NCBI RefSeq assembly: GCF_900129965.1
Contig: NZ_FQXM01000040.1
Span: 1-20,565 of the forward strand
DNA length: 20,565 nt
Direction: 5' to 3'
Source: Clostridium grantii DSM 8605
Lineage (GTDB): Bacteria > Bacillota > Clostridia > Clostridiales > Clostridiaceae
In this document: one piece after another, positions 9,052-17,318 of the stretch
Layout: each line of letters begins with the position of its first letter
Numbering within the stretch: position 1 is the first letter of the stretch
Translations under genes and position numbers: made by a program
The notes under the pieces: model-generated
What the model was told of the DNA's origin: nothing
The model's database searches: none
Seen by the model: the letters and a program-made list of their open reading frames with translations, nothing else

Positions 9052-9863
9052 CTTATTTCCTTTATAATCATATCTAAAATATCATCTTTGCTTATATTAG
9101 GATTTATTCTAATCTGATTTAATCCTGCTATGGTTTCAATTGTTATTAATTTTTTTGATTGAATTTCCTCTAGTGTTTCCATTACCGCCTCTTCATCCAT
9201 CAAAAACATTCTTCCTAAATTATATTTTTCGTTTACTATTTTATCTATCCCAAGAGCTGTTTGACCATCTTTCCACATATCATATATTATGTATGCAGCT
9301 ACAAATGGCTCTGCCCAGTATGAATGTACTTCGAAATTCGTTTCTTTCCCTTTGCTTCCAATCGCCTCTAGGATTCCCATTTTACCAAATCCAGTTTCTG
9401 CATCTGAAATCGTAGTAATAGCTGCTGTTATAAACTGTGGATATTTCTTATCAGCACCAATTTTAAACATCTCTTTTTTAATTTCTTCAACACTTATTTT
9501 ATTTGAATAGTCTAGCATCAATCTATATAAAATATCATTCACTAATTCTGAAAAATAGAATTGTCCATCATCTTTTTCCAAATTAGAATTTCTAAGTAAA
9601 TGATATAACATCAAAGGTTCTATATAATCCTCTACATCTGCTATTTTTAGATATGTTCTCCCAAGTGTAGTTAGTGATATTTTTTGATTTTCCATTTTGA
9701 TTGCATTAATATATTTTAACCAATAAATAAAAACCTCTACTTTAGGTAGTCCAACTCCGGTATCGTCTTTCAACTCATCTTTCCTGACAATACCATTTTC
9801 TATTTGAGAAATCAGCTTTATACAATAAGGAACTTCAAATCTAAAACCTTGTTTTGAATTCAT
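9048..9863 (-). CDS. Second, divergent DUF4007-like protein
   Basis: This 271-aa protein aligns by eye with the DUF4007 protein at 13942-14811. The N-terminal GVGLPKVEVFIYWLKYINAIK matches GIGSVMVQSLRYWMILLDILK of the other copy. Both end in a 33-residue tail that begins LITIETIAGLNQIRI here and LISIDRAAGLQNIHI there. It lacks the GHSSF-type opening of the first copy, starting instead with GFRFEVPYCIK. The fold is probably a helix-rich winged-helix array. DUF4007 is, to my knowledge, the family of SspB, the DNA nickase of Ssp phosphorothioation. The pairing with brxF-like and brxC genes suggests this copy serves the BREX module. A strong GGAAGGGTGA precedes ATG at 9863. Whether it can nick DNA is not shown. 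Confidence 0.65.
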   Translation of the reverse strand: MNSKQGFRFEVPYCIKLISQIENGIVRKDELKDDTGVGLPKVEVFIYWLKYINAIKMENQKISLTTLGRTYLKIADVEDYIEPLMLYHLLRNSNLEKDDGQFYFSELVNDILYRLMLDYSNKISVEEIKKEMFKIGADKKYPQFITAAITTISDAETGFGKMGILEAIGSKGKETNFEVHSYWAEPFVAAYIIYDMWKDGQTALGIDKIVNEKYNLGRMFLMDEEAVMETLEEIQSKKLITIETIAGLNQIRINPNISKDDILDMIIKEIS

Positions 9864-9879
9864 ACTATCACCCTTCCTA

Positions 9880-10569
9880 TTACTTTATATTTTTAATCAT
9901 TGTATTTATTAATTCATAGTAATTTTTCTCTAGTCCATAAAAATATATTTCATTACCATAGTATTCAACTATATTTTTATTATCTTTTTCTGATATTTTT
10001 ATAAATTCAATTTCTCTATAATATAAAAGCTGCAATAATATAGATTTATTATCTCTAAAGAACTTAGCATATTCTTCATTTAAAAAAAGTTCATCATTTT
10101 TCAAATTAAAAGAGTATATTTCTTCATTAAAATCAGAGAATATTGCTCCTATTACGTTAGTTTTTATCACAGATTTAGTTTTTTCTATATAGTTCCATCT
10201 AACAGTTTCATTCAAATCTTCAAACTTAGATTTTTGATCTAATTTATATACATTTTTGATTTGCTCAATAATCTTATCTTGTTTTGCTTCATAAGAAACT
10301 CCATTGTAAATTGTTGAATTTATCATAGATGATTCACTTTTAAAATTCCATATTATTTTTGAGAACTCATAGGTTAATTCATTAAAAATATTATTTTCCA
10401 TCGAAATAAATTCACTGTTTATATTGATTAAACTTCTTATAAGAGTTATCTTGTATAAATTTTTCATGGTTGTCTTTTTTGATAGAAAATCTTCTATTCT
10501 ATTCCAAAAAATTTCATTGTTAAAACAAATAATCTTTGCATTACCTTTTTTTAAATTCCAACCAGCCAT
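9880..10569 (-). CDS. Uncharacterised 229-aa protein between the two modules
   Basis: I do not recognise this family. The protein is rich in aromatic, Asn, Lys and Glu residues and has no signal peptide or membrane segment. The N-terminal part (about 10-80), with FLSKKTTMKNLYKITLIRSL and then LTYEFSKIIWNFK, is like the helical domain that precedes HNH nuclease domains in some defence proteins. There is no HNH motif, and the whole protein contains no histidine. AAAGGGGAG lies five bases before ATG at 10569, immediately after the ATPase gene, and the DUF4007 gene follows after 16 nt. Constant packing inside the operon implies a role in the system, perhaps DNA or complex recognition, but this is inference from position. 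Confidence 0.6.
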   Translation of the reverse strand: MAGWNLKKGNAKIICFNNEIFWNRIEDFLSKKTTMKNLYKITLIRSLININSEFISMENNIFNELTYEFSKIIWNFKSESSMINSTIYNGVSYEAKQDKIIEQIKNVYKLDQKSKFEDLNETVRWNYIEKTKSVIKTNVIGAIFSDFNEEIYSFNLKNDELFLNEEYAKFFRDNKSILLQLLYYREIEFIKISEKDNKNIVEYYGNEIYFYGLEKNYYELINTMIKNIK

Positions 10570-10581
10570 ATCTTCTCCCCT

Positions 10582-13500
10582 TTATATCTCTAGTAGAATT
10601 TTAGCCAATATCCTTTTCTTTTCAATTTCCGATACACTTGTCCCCATATTCTTCAATGTTGATTCAATTTTAGATTGCAACATTTTTCCTAACATTGTTT
10701 CATTTCCCAACATAGGGATTACCCTTTCTTTTCCATTCACTATTATTTTTATAACTTCTTTTTTGCCTGTATTAATTTCACGTGGCAATACTTGTAACTC
10801 TTTTTGTAACAATTCTTTGTAATCACTAATATCTTTTTCATTTCTCCAGTTTTCATAATTATAACCTTTTATTCTTTCTGTAAGTAATGATAGTATCTCT
10901 GATTCATCTTTGTCTTCTATCGTAATTAATAAATTAACAATATCGTTATTCATATTTCTTTTTTTTATTTCATCTATAGCTTTTCTTAATGAATATCCTT
11001 TATAGCCTAGCAATTCTACTGTTTCAACTACCAATAAGTTTACAAATTCTTTTTTGTTGTTTTCAAAACTTGTTATATCATAATATATTTTTTGGCATAA
11101 AAGTTTATAATTTTCTTCCTTGTACGCTCTTGGAATATCTTTAAGTAAAAATTCTCTTCCACTATTTATACTAAATATTCCTCTTAAAACTTTATCCAAT
11201 CCTTTATAATTTTTAAGGTATATTCCAGTCATAAATCTTGGTAGTGATAATACATAATTCTTTATTCCTGCCAAAACTCTGTTATATATTTTCTCTTCTT
11301 TCTTTGAAATATATGGATTAAATATATTTTCTAACTCTTTCATATAACTCACTTCAGTTTTTGAAATTGAATAGTATGCAATATCAAATTTTTCCGGATT
11401 CTTTTCAATTAAATTTAGTAATAATAAATCTGTATCTGCTTCATTTTTTGTTCCTGAATATGTTATTGAAATTTCTTCATAATTATCGACAATTATTACT
11501 CCTAGTATAAAGGTAAAAATTCCTTTTCTTATTCCATATACGCCTTTATTACTACAATAATTTTCATATAAATTTTTTAATGATACTTTCTCATGTTTTA
11601 TACTATCTATTATTTCTTCTATTAATTCAGCATAAGTTGATTTTTTGATAGATAATTGTTCATTCACATATAATCTCTCATTTTTCATTAAAATTCTAGC
11701 TACAGAACTCTCTGCTTTTGTATCACTAAAATATTCATCACCTAAATTTTCCTTATTTAAAATTCTATTTAGTATATCTACTCTTGCTTTTTTCATTGGA
11801 AAAGATAAATTATGCTTGTTTATTAATTCATAATTTATTGGAAAGTATTTATAATATTTTTCAGATAAATATCTATCAGTTTCTTGAAGAAAATCGATTG
11901 TTTGTTCAAAATATTTTTCTATTTTTTTAGATATAACATCTTTTATTTCTTTTTTATATGATTCTATTTCCTGCTTTAATATTCCTTCTTTACTATATCT
12001 TTCATATAAAAGAATCATACTATTTATTGCTTCTAGTTCTTTAAGATTATCCATAATATTTAATTTTTTTCCGCTTTTATTAAAAATAACAATATAATCT
12101 TTTTCTTTTAATTTATTTACAATTTGCAGATAATTTTCGTTGTTCTCTATATTTGTTATATAAAGTATTTTTCCATCTTCATAGATATTATCTAATTTTG
12201 ATAATCTACTTATATCTGATACATCTATATAATACTGTCCAAAATATCTATTTATTTTATTTTCATCATTGTATTTTAGAGGATAGTATATTTCTTGTTT
12301 TAGATTTTTTTCCAAAGTTTCCACTGGGTCAAAGTTACTTAAGTTTTTTTCTATATAATCCGATACCTCTTTGTCCACATTTACATCTATGTCTTCTATT
12401 ATTTTGTAGTGATTTAAATGTCTACGATAATTGATTAGATTTTTATCTTTTAATTCAGTTTCTATTTTAAGAATATCTGTTTTTCCCATTATATATTTCA
12501 TAACTTCTGGTGTAGGTTCTATTTCAGCAAATTTGTTATAAATATATATAATTGCTATAGATTTAATAAATTTTATTTTTTCTGGCTCATTGTCTTTAAT
12601 CTTTGATAACACATTTTTACTATTAATATATATCTTATATTCATTGCTATCATGTGCTAGCAATCTTAGATTTTCTTCAAAGAAATCATATATTTCAGGT
12701 AAAGTAATAAATTGCTCATTGCGATTTTTTAAACTATTTTCTTCATTTCCACATATAAATGAGAATAGTGTTCTTTCATTTTGCGCTAGTTTTTGTGACA
12801 AATCTGGTAACACGTTTACTGCAATGTAGTCCATAGGATAAAATTTTTCAGTTATATTATATGCTGTATCATTTATAATTTTTAATTTTTCCAATAGTTT
12901 TTCTTTAGTTTCAAATTGTCTTATATTATTTTCTCTGTACTCTAAATAATTTTCCTTTTGCAAAATATTTTGTAGTATTTCCAATATATTTACTTTTTCG
13001 TATATTAGATGCTCTTTTAAAAATCTTCCACTTACCTTTTCCCATTCATCTTTTTCTGCTTTTCTATCTAGCTTTGTTCCATATTGAAATATATCTTTAT
13101 GCGTAATAAGCATAAGTGTTGATTCATTTTTTTCATTACAATGTTCCGCCATGTCCTGAATTTCTTTTACATCAATATTATTTATATTTGTTTCTAAGTA
13201 CCTACCAAATTCGTCAAATAAGTATATTACACCATCATATCCTGCTTCTTTTACTGATTCTTCTACTTCAATTAGTAACTCTTGCATTTTCATTACTTTT
13301 TCTAAAGGAGCAAACTTTTCTCCTGAAAATAATTCACTATATATTAATGAAAATATTTTTACTGCATTGTTATCTCTTTCCTGTAGATATGTAAAGAATT
13401 TTTCTTCTATACCTTTTTCTTTTATTTTGTTTATAAATTCTTCATAAGTTGATGCATAGTCTTTCTTCCAAGCTGCTAATTTTTGTTCTATTATTTCATA

Positions 13501-13938
13501 CTGTGTAGATAAATTTAAATTTATTTTTGTTTTTTTAGCACTTTGATTTATTCCCAAAAGTAATCCTTTTGAAAATTCACTTACATTGTCTTCGATAAAA
13601 ACAATAAAATATTTTTTCTTTTCAAATTTATGTAAAATTTTATTCACATCGTATATTTTATTTGATTTTTTTAGAAAATCAGTATAGTTTTTAGTACTGT
13701 AATCCTTGTCAAGTATATTCATTAAAACTGATGTAAAGTATGACTTTCCTGTACCATATGCTCCTGAAAGTAATATTGATCCACCTTCACCCTTATATAT
13801 CATAGTAAGAAATTTTTCTAATAATTTTAGGTTACGAAATGTTGGATAATATGCATTTATCTTTTGAGGATTCATATAATCATTTTTTATGTTTATAGAA
13901 TAATTATTTGTATCTATTGTCTTCACTATATCATTCAT
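10582..13938 (-). CDS. Large P-loop ATPase (SspC/BrxC-like) of the phosphorothioation module
   Basis: This 1118-aa protein carries Walker A GAYGTGKS (59-66) and Walker B VIYLFDEFGRYLE (237-249), then LMLITHKD as a probable sensor strand and an EKVSGRFLKEH segment with a possible arginine finger. The remaining two thirds is helical and charged with no membrane segment. The DEFGRYLE signature differs from DEFSAYL of the BrxC-like protein in the same operon, so the two are distant paralogues rather than a recent duplication. Its place right after DUF4007 and PAPS-reductase-like genes matches the sspB-sspC-sspD set of the Ssp system, where SspC is an ATPase. The start ATG at 13938 lies on the end of the previous gene. 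Alternative: a second BrxC of an extended type 4 BREX. Either way it likely powers DNA engagement for sulfur modification. Confidence 0.75.
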   Translation of the reverse strand: MNDIVKTIDTNNYSINIKNDYMNPQKINAYYPTFRNLKLLEKFLTMIYKGEGGSILLSGAYGTGKSYFTSVLMNILDKDYSTKNYTDFLKKSNKIYDVNKILHKFEKKKYFIVFIEDNVSEFSKGLLLGINQSAKKTKINLNLSTQYEIIEQKLAAWKKDYASTYEEFINKIKEKGIEEKFFTYLQERDNNAVKIFSLIYSELFSGEKFAPLEKVMKMQELLIEVEESVKEAGYDGVIYLFDEFGRYLETNINNIDVKEIQDMAEHCNEKNESTLMLITHKDIFQYGTKLDRKAEKDEWEKVSGRFLKEHLIYEKVNILEILQNILQKENYLEYRENNIRQFETKEKLLEKLKIINDTAYNITEKFYPMDYIAVNVLPDLSQKLAQNERTLFSFICGNEENSLKNRNEQFITLPEIYDFFEENLRLLAHDSNEYKIYINSKNVLSKIKDNEPEKIKFIKSIAIIYIYNKFAEIEPTPEVMKYIMGKTDILKIETELKDKNLINYRRHLNHYKIIEDIDVNVDKEVSDYIEKNLSNFDPVETLEKNLKQEIYYPLKYNDENKINRYFGQYYIDVSDISRLSKLDNIYEDGKILYITNIENNENYLQIVNKLKEKDYIVIFNKSGKKLNIMDNLKELEAINSMILLYERYSKEGILKQEIESYKKEIKDVISKKIEKYFEQTIDFLQETDRYLSEKYYKYFPINYELINKHNLSFPMKKARVDILNRILNKENLGDEYFSDTKAESSVARILMKNERLYVNEQLSIKKSTYAELIEEIIDSIKHEKVSLKNLYENYCSNKGVYGIRKGIFTFILGVIIVDNYEEISITYSGTKNEADTDLLLLNLIEKNPEKFDIAYYSISKTEVSYMKELENIFNPYISKKEEKIYNRVLAGIKNYVLSLPRFMTGIYLKNYKGLDKVLRGIFSINSGREFLLKDIPRAYKEENYKLLCQKIYYDITSFENNKKEFVNLLVVETVELLGYKGYSLRKAIDEIKKRNMNNDIVNLLITIEDKDESEILSLLTERIKGYNYENWRNEKDISDYKELLQKELQVLPREINTGKKEVIKIIVNGKERVIPMLGNETMLGKMLQSKIESTLKNMGTSVSEIEKKRILAKILLEI

Positions 13939-13941
13939 CTT

Positions 13942-14811
13942 TTAGTTCTCACTTTCTAATATTTTCTCCACTATTTCTGTTTCTGAAAGCTTTTTCACTA
14001 TGTGGATATTTTGTAGTCCTGCTGCTCTATCTATAGATATTAAATCTGTACGTTCTAATTTTGATATAAGCTTTTCGTAATCATTAAATCTCATTTTTAT
14101 TATTGAATTAAAATGGATATAAGCCTCATTAAATGTACTCACCTTAGTATCTACATTTTTTAATTTTCTTGTTAAAAGATACAACGGTAAGTATTCTGTA
14201 ATCTCTGAATGTTCTATATTTCTAAAATAATATTTTTCATCACTATTTTTTATTAAATATTCTAGCTTTGTAAATGGTGAATATATTCCATCTTCTGGAT
14301 CTTCATTTACCTTGTTATCCTTGTTATAAGTTTTTAAAAAAACTGATAGGCTATCTTTAGCACTTCTACTTGAAATTTCTATTCCATTTTCCTTACAATA
14401 CATAACTAATAGTTGCATAGCTGATTCGTCTGAAAATGAACTTACCTTATTACTTTTGATAAATATTTCCCACAGTACCGCTTTTTCTTCTTTATTTTCT
14501 CTATCCATGATATAGCTATGCAATAACCATAAACTATTTTTATTCTCAAAATAAGGATCTTTTTTAATAATAAGTTCTATATCTCGTTTTAAACAATATT
14601 CTTTGTTTTGTTTTTTTAGTATATCTAGCAATATCATCCAGTATCTCAACGATTGAACCATTACACTCCCTATACCAAGTTCATCAATAGCTGCTATATT
14701 ACTTTTTACAAATATATTTTCTGAAGAGTTCTTTTTTACATATTCTACCCCTTTTTTTATCCATCCCATTCTTACATAAAAGGAACTATGTCCCACTAAT
14801 ATATTAGTCAT
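13942..14811 (-). CDS. DUF4007 protein (SspB nickase-like)
   Basis: This 289-aa protein begins with GHSSFYVRMGWIKKG (7-21), corresponding to the GHETF...R..WLKK opening typical of DUF4007, followed by GIGSVMVQSLRYW, which matches the family's G.GK.MV.S.RYW block. The C-terminal part has LISIDRAAGLQNIHI (257-271), shared with the other DUF4007 copy in the operon. SspB of the Ssp system, described as a nickase that opens one DNA strand for sulfur insertion, is in my recollection a DUF4007 protein, so nicking or target recognition is the leading hypothesis. It sits 9 nt after the PAPS-reductase-like gene and 3 nt before the ATPase gene. The ribosome site AAGGAG lies about 12 bases from ATG, inside the end of the preceding gene, suggesting coupling. 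Confidence 0.8.
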   Translation of the reverse strand: MTNILVGHSSFYVRMGWIKKGVEYVKKNSSENIFVKSNIAAIDELGIGSVMVQSLRYWMILLDILKKQNKEYCLKRDIELIIKKDPYFENKNSLWLLHSYIMDRENKEEKAVLWEIFIKSNKVSSFSDESAMQLLVMYCKENGIEISSRSAKDSLSVFLKTYNKDNKVNEDPEDGIYSPFTKLEYLIKNSDEKYYFRNIEHSEITEYLPLYLLTRKLKNVDTKVSTFNEAYIHFNSIIKMRFNDYEKLISKLERTDLISIDRAAGLQNIHIVKKLSETEIVEKILESEN

Positions 14812-14820
14812 TTTTATAGT

Positions 14821-16545
14821 CTACTCCTTGGTCTTTATTTTTAAAGTTGATGTTACCAAACATCCTGATTCGAACCTGTTTACACAATTCAAACAATGAA
14901 TACACTTGTTTTCATCAATAGAATAGGTTCCATTGACTACACTCAATGCTCCAAAGTTGCATGTAGAATTACATGCTTGACAATATATACAAATATTGAA
15001 TTTATTTAACTGTCTTATTAATTTTCCATATAAATATCTATCCTCTAAGTCTATTATCGTAGCTCTTATTTCTTTTTCTCCATTTTTAAATATCACTTTA
15101 ATAATTGCATTACCTTTTTTATCAATTACAAACATTTCTTGTGAAGCTCCTTGGTTTCTAAAAGATAACTTACCAAAAGGCTTAAATAAAGTTGTAAATT
15201 CATCATCAACGGGTCTATTTAGCGATATGCTATATGTATTCTTTTCATTAATACATTCATTCTTATTTATTATTGTATTTTTACTTTTTTCTAACCCATC
15301 TCCACCTTGTCTTGCTCTCCACTTGCTATTTTCAACGTAATACTTTACTTCTTTTTCTAATTTATCTTCACTGATATCAATTTCATTGTTTTTATAATAA
15401 TTTTTAACAATTTTTCTAGAAAAATCATATATAAACTTTTCCCAATCCTCAGAATCAAATGTTATATTATTACAATGATTTTTATTCACATGTATTTTTG
15501 CTAAAAATTGTGATATATCAGAATTATTAGGGCACATCCAACACCCAACTCTTGGGAATCCTTGTTTATAACTAAAATTAAACTCTATATTTTCTGATAA
15601 CATATATAACCACACATCTAAATCCATCCAATCTATTATTGGTGAATTTACTATTCCACCATGTATTTTTGGAGTTTTACTAACTTTTTTGTATTTTCTT
15701 CTTGATGCTGACTCTCGTCTTCTAATTCCATAGAATGTCAATAAATCCATATCAAAATTTGAAAGTGTAGTCCCCATTGGTCCTGTTTTAAATATAGAAC
15801 AACACCATGACTTAACCCTACTTGGTGGGCCTATTTCTTTACACATCTCCAAAAAATTATTTTCATCATTTTTTTCTTCGAAAAATGGTGTAGCTGGATT
15901 TTTTTCTTTAAAATCTTTTATATATTCATATGTTAGTGGTAACTCTAACGTGGTATCTCCAAATATGTGGAGTACACTTTGGTTATTTGTTGCCTTGGTA
16001 ACCATGTACGATACTACTGTTGAATCTTTTCCACCACTAAATGAAACTATTGGAACTCTGTTTTTATATTTTTCTATTACTTCATCTATAAAAGGGTAAG
16101 CCCCAATATAATATCCTTCACTATCTCTATCTTTATTTTCTAATAGATAATGTATATGCTCTTTATTTTCTTCCACAAAGTCTTTAAATATTTGAGTTTC
16201 TTTGTTTATCATTTCCTCTGTTTTTTCAAAACCTAGTATTTTTTTTCTAAAACTATCTATATTTCTGATTTCTTTTATATTCTTTATCATACTCTTTTTT
16301 AATGGTTTACCATCTATAAAATATCTTCCTTGCTTGCTACACCATACTGATTTGAAATATATACTATCATCTAGCGAAAAAATATTTTTCATTAAATGTT
16401 TTTCCTCTAAAAACACAGGCCTCGCATCTGTAGTTAGATATGTTAATCCACTATTTTTTATCAATAATGTATCTTTATCCTCATCAATTATTATTGGTAT
16501 ATTTTTAGTATTATTCCAATATATTTTGTAGTTATCTAATTGCAT
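14821..16545 (-). CDS. brxP: BrxP/SspD-like PAPS-reductase-family ATP pyrophosphatase fused to dicluster ferredoxin
   Basis: This 574-aa protein has an N-terminal domain (about 1-130, with Cys69), a PAPS-reductase/ATP-pyrophosphatase domain with PP-loop SGGKDS (170-175), WCC (247-249), GIRRRES and GCWMC (334-338), and a C-terminal ferredoxin with CxxCxxCxxxC (519-529) and CxxCxxC plus Cys562 (548-562). Cys248/249 with Cys335 and Cys338 resemble the Fe-S site of DndC. DndC, SspD and BrxP activate a DNA phosphate or a sulfur carrier with ATP and insert sulfur into the DNA backbone. The ferredoxin adds two likely 4Fe-4S clusters for electron delivery or sulfur handling. It replaces the methylase PglX, which fits type 4 BREX. 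All key residues are present. It likely receives sulfur from the desulfurase encoded two genes upstream. The start ATG has only a modest ribosome site (GGA, eight bases away). Confidence 0.88.
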   Translation of the reverse strand: MQLDNYKIYWNNTKNIPIIIDEDKDTLLIKNSGLTYLTTDARPVFLEEKHLMKNIFSLDDSIYFKSVWCSKQGRYFIDGKPLKKSMIKNIKEIRNIDSFRKKILGFEKTEEMINKETQIFKDFVEENKEHIHYLLENKDRDSEGYYIGAYPFIDEVIEKYKNRVPIVSFSGGKDSTVVSYMVTKATNNQSVLHIFGDTTLELPLTYEYIKDFKEKNPATPFFEEKNDENNFLEMCKEIGPPSRVKSWCCSIFKTGPMGTTLSNFDMDLLTFYGIRRRESASRRKYKKVSKTPKIHGGIVNSPIIDWMDLDVWLYMLSENIEFNFSYKQGFPRVGCWMCPNNSDISQFLAKIHVNKNHCNNITFDSEDWEKFIYDFSRKIVKNYYKNNEIDISEDKLEKEVKYYVENSKWRARQGGDGLEKSKNTIINKNECINEKNTYSISLNRPVDDEFTTLFKPFGKLSFRNQGASQEMFVIDKKGNAIIKVIFKNGEKEIRATIIDLEDRYLYGKLIRQLNKFNICIYCQACNSTCNFGALSVVNGTYSIDENKCIHCLNCVNRFESGCLVTSTLKIKTKE

Positions 16546-16570
16546 ACCTCATATCCATCTCCATTTAATA

Positions 16571-17179
16571 TCAATATTTGATTTCAATACCTTTGTCCTC
16601 TATTTCTTCAACTGTCTGGAAATAATCATATACTTCTTTTTCTAAAGTATAATCTATATTTTCTACCCAATTTGATTTGACATATCCATTTTCCATACCA
16701 AAATTCACTATTTTACTATATGTCCATTTATTTTCATTTTCTTTTTGTATTTCATTACTTTTCTCTACTGTGCTTTTTTGTGTTTTTTCTCCATTTTCTA
16801 TGGTTGCTTTATCTAATCCTTGAGATTGATCCAGTGTGTCCAGATTTAATTTTTTACCTTTATTTGATTTTATTATGTCTAATATTCCTGCCATTTGTTC
16901 TTGATTTATTGAAATAAAATATTGGAATTCTATATATGATTTCAATAAATTTGTTTCAGTTTTTTCTACCAAAGAAAGAAATGAATTTTCATCTACAAAA
17001 ATCCCATCTACTATTTCTAATATTGACTCTCTATTTTTTAGAATATTAGTAATATCCTCTACATTAGCATCTATGTTATATTCACTATATACATAATTCA
17101 TTATTTTTTTAGTAGTTATAGTTCCCATCCTACCTGCATACTCATCTATTGCTTTATCTAAATAATATTTTAATTCCAT
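16571..17179 (-). CDS. Uncharacterised 202-aa protein with winged-helix-like N terminus
   Basis: I do not recognise this family. Residues about 1-70 (with RMGTITTKKIMNYVYSEY and then ILEIVDGIFVD) have the helix-helix-strand-turn-strand pattern of a small winged-helix domain, like HARE-HTH types. A hydrophilic linker rich in Gln, Glu, Lys and Thr (about 105-145) leads to a short C-terminal helical segment (WTYSKIVNFGMENGYVK onward). The layout suggests a DNA-binding or adaptor protein. ATG at 17185 would add two codons, but AGGTAGGA touches it; ATG at 17179 has the proper distance. It begins about 140 nt after the desulfurase gene, the widest gap in the operon, and lies 25 nt before brxP. It may load the modification enzyme onto DNA or act as a regulator; both are inference. 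Confidence 0.6.
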   Translation of the reverse strand: MELKYYLDKAIDEYAGRMGTITTKKIMNYVYSEYNIDANVEDITNILKNRESILEIVDGIFVDENSFLSLVEKTETNLLKSYIEFQYFISINQEQMAGILDIIKSNKGKKLNLDTLDQSQGLDKATIENGEKTQKSTVEKSNEIQKENENKWTYSKIVNFGMENGYVKSNWVENIDYTLEKEVYDYFQTVEEIEDKGIEIKY

Positions 17180-17318
17180 AAACATTCCTACCTATTATTT
17201 TATTTTTTTCCTTGATTTCTATTTCTACTTTTACCTTATAATAATCTTTCACTGCTTTTTACCTTCAAATCCAATATTTCTTAATCATCTCACATCATAT
17301 AATCCTTATATTTAAACG

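Noticed and set aside
9880..10569. HNH endonuclease call for the 229-aa protein
   Set aside because: The N-terminal helices are reminiscent, but the protein has no histidine and no HNH or other nuclease motif.
12153..12434. Plus-strand frames of 60-130 codons opposite the large ATPase, PglZ, BrxC and desulfurase genes (for example 12153-12434, 10424-10822, 2039-2347)
   Set aside because: They lie fully antisense to well-supported genes, have low-complexity hydrophobic products rich in Phe, Ile, Leu and Ser, and lack ribosome sites. They are typical shadow frames of AT-rich Lys/Glu-rich genes.
17154..17252. A 32-codon minus-strand frame (GTG start) in the gap before the 202-aa gene
   Set aside because: It is very short, begins with GTG, overlaps the next gene in another frame and has only a weak ribosome site. 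It is more likely AT-rich intergenic DNA.
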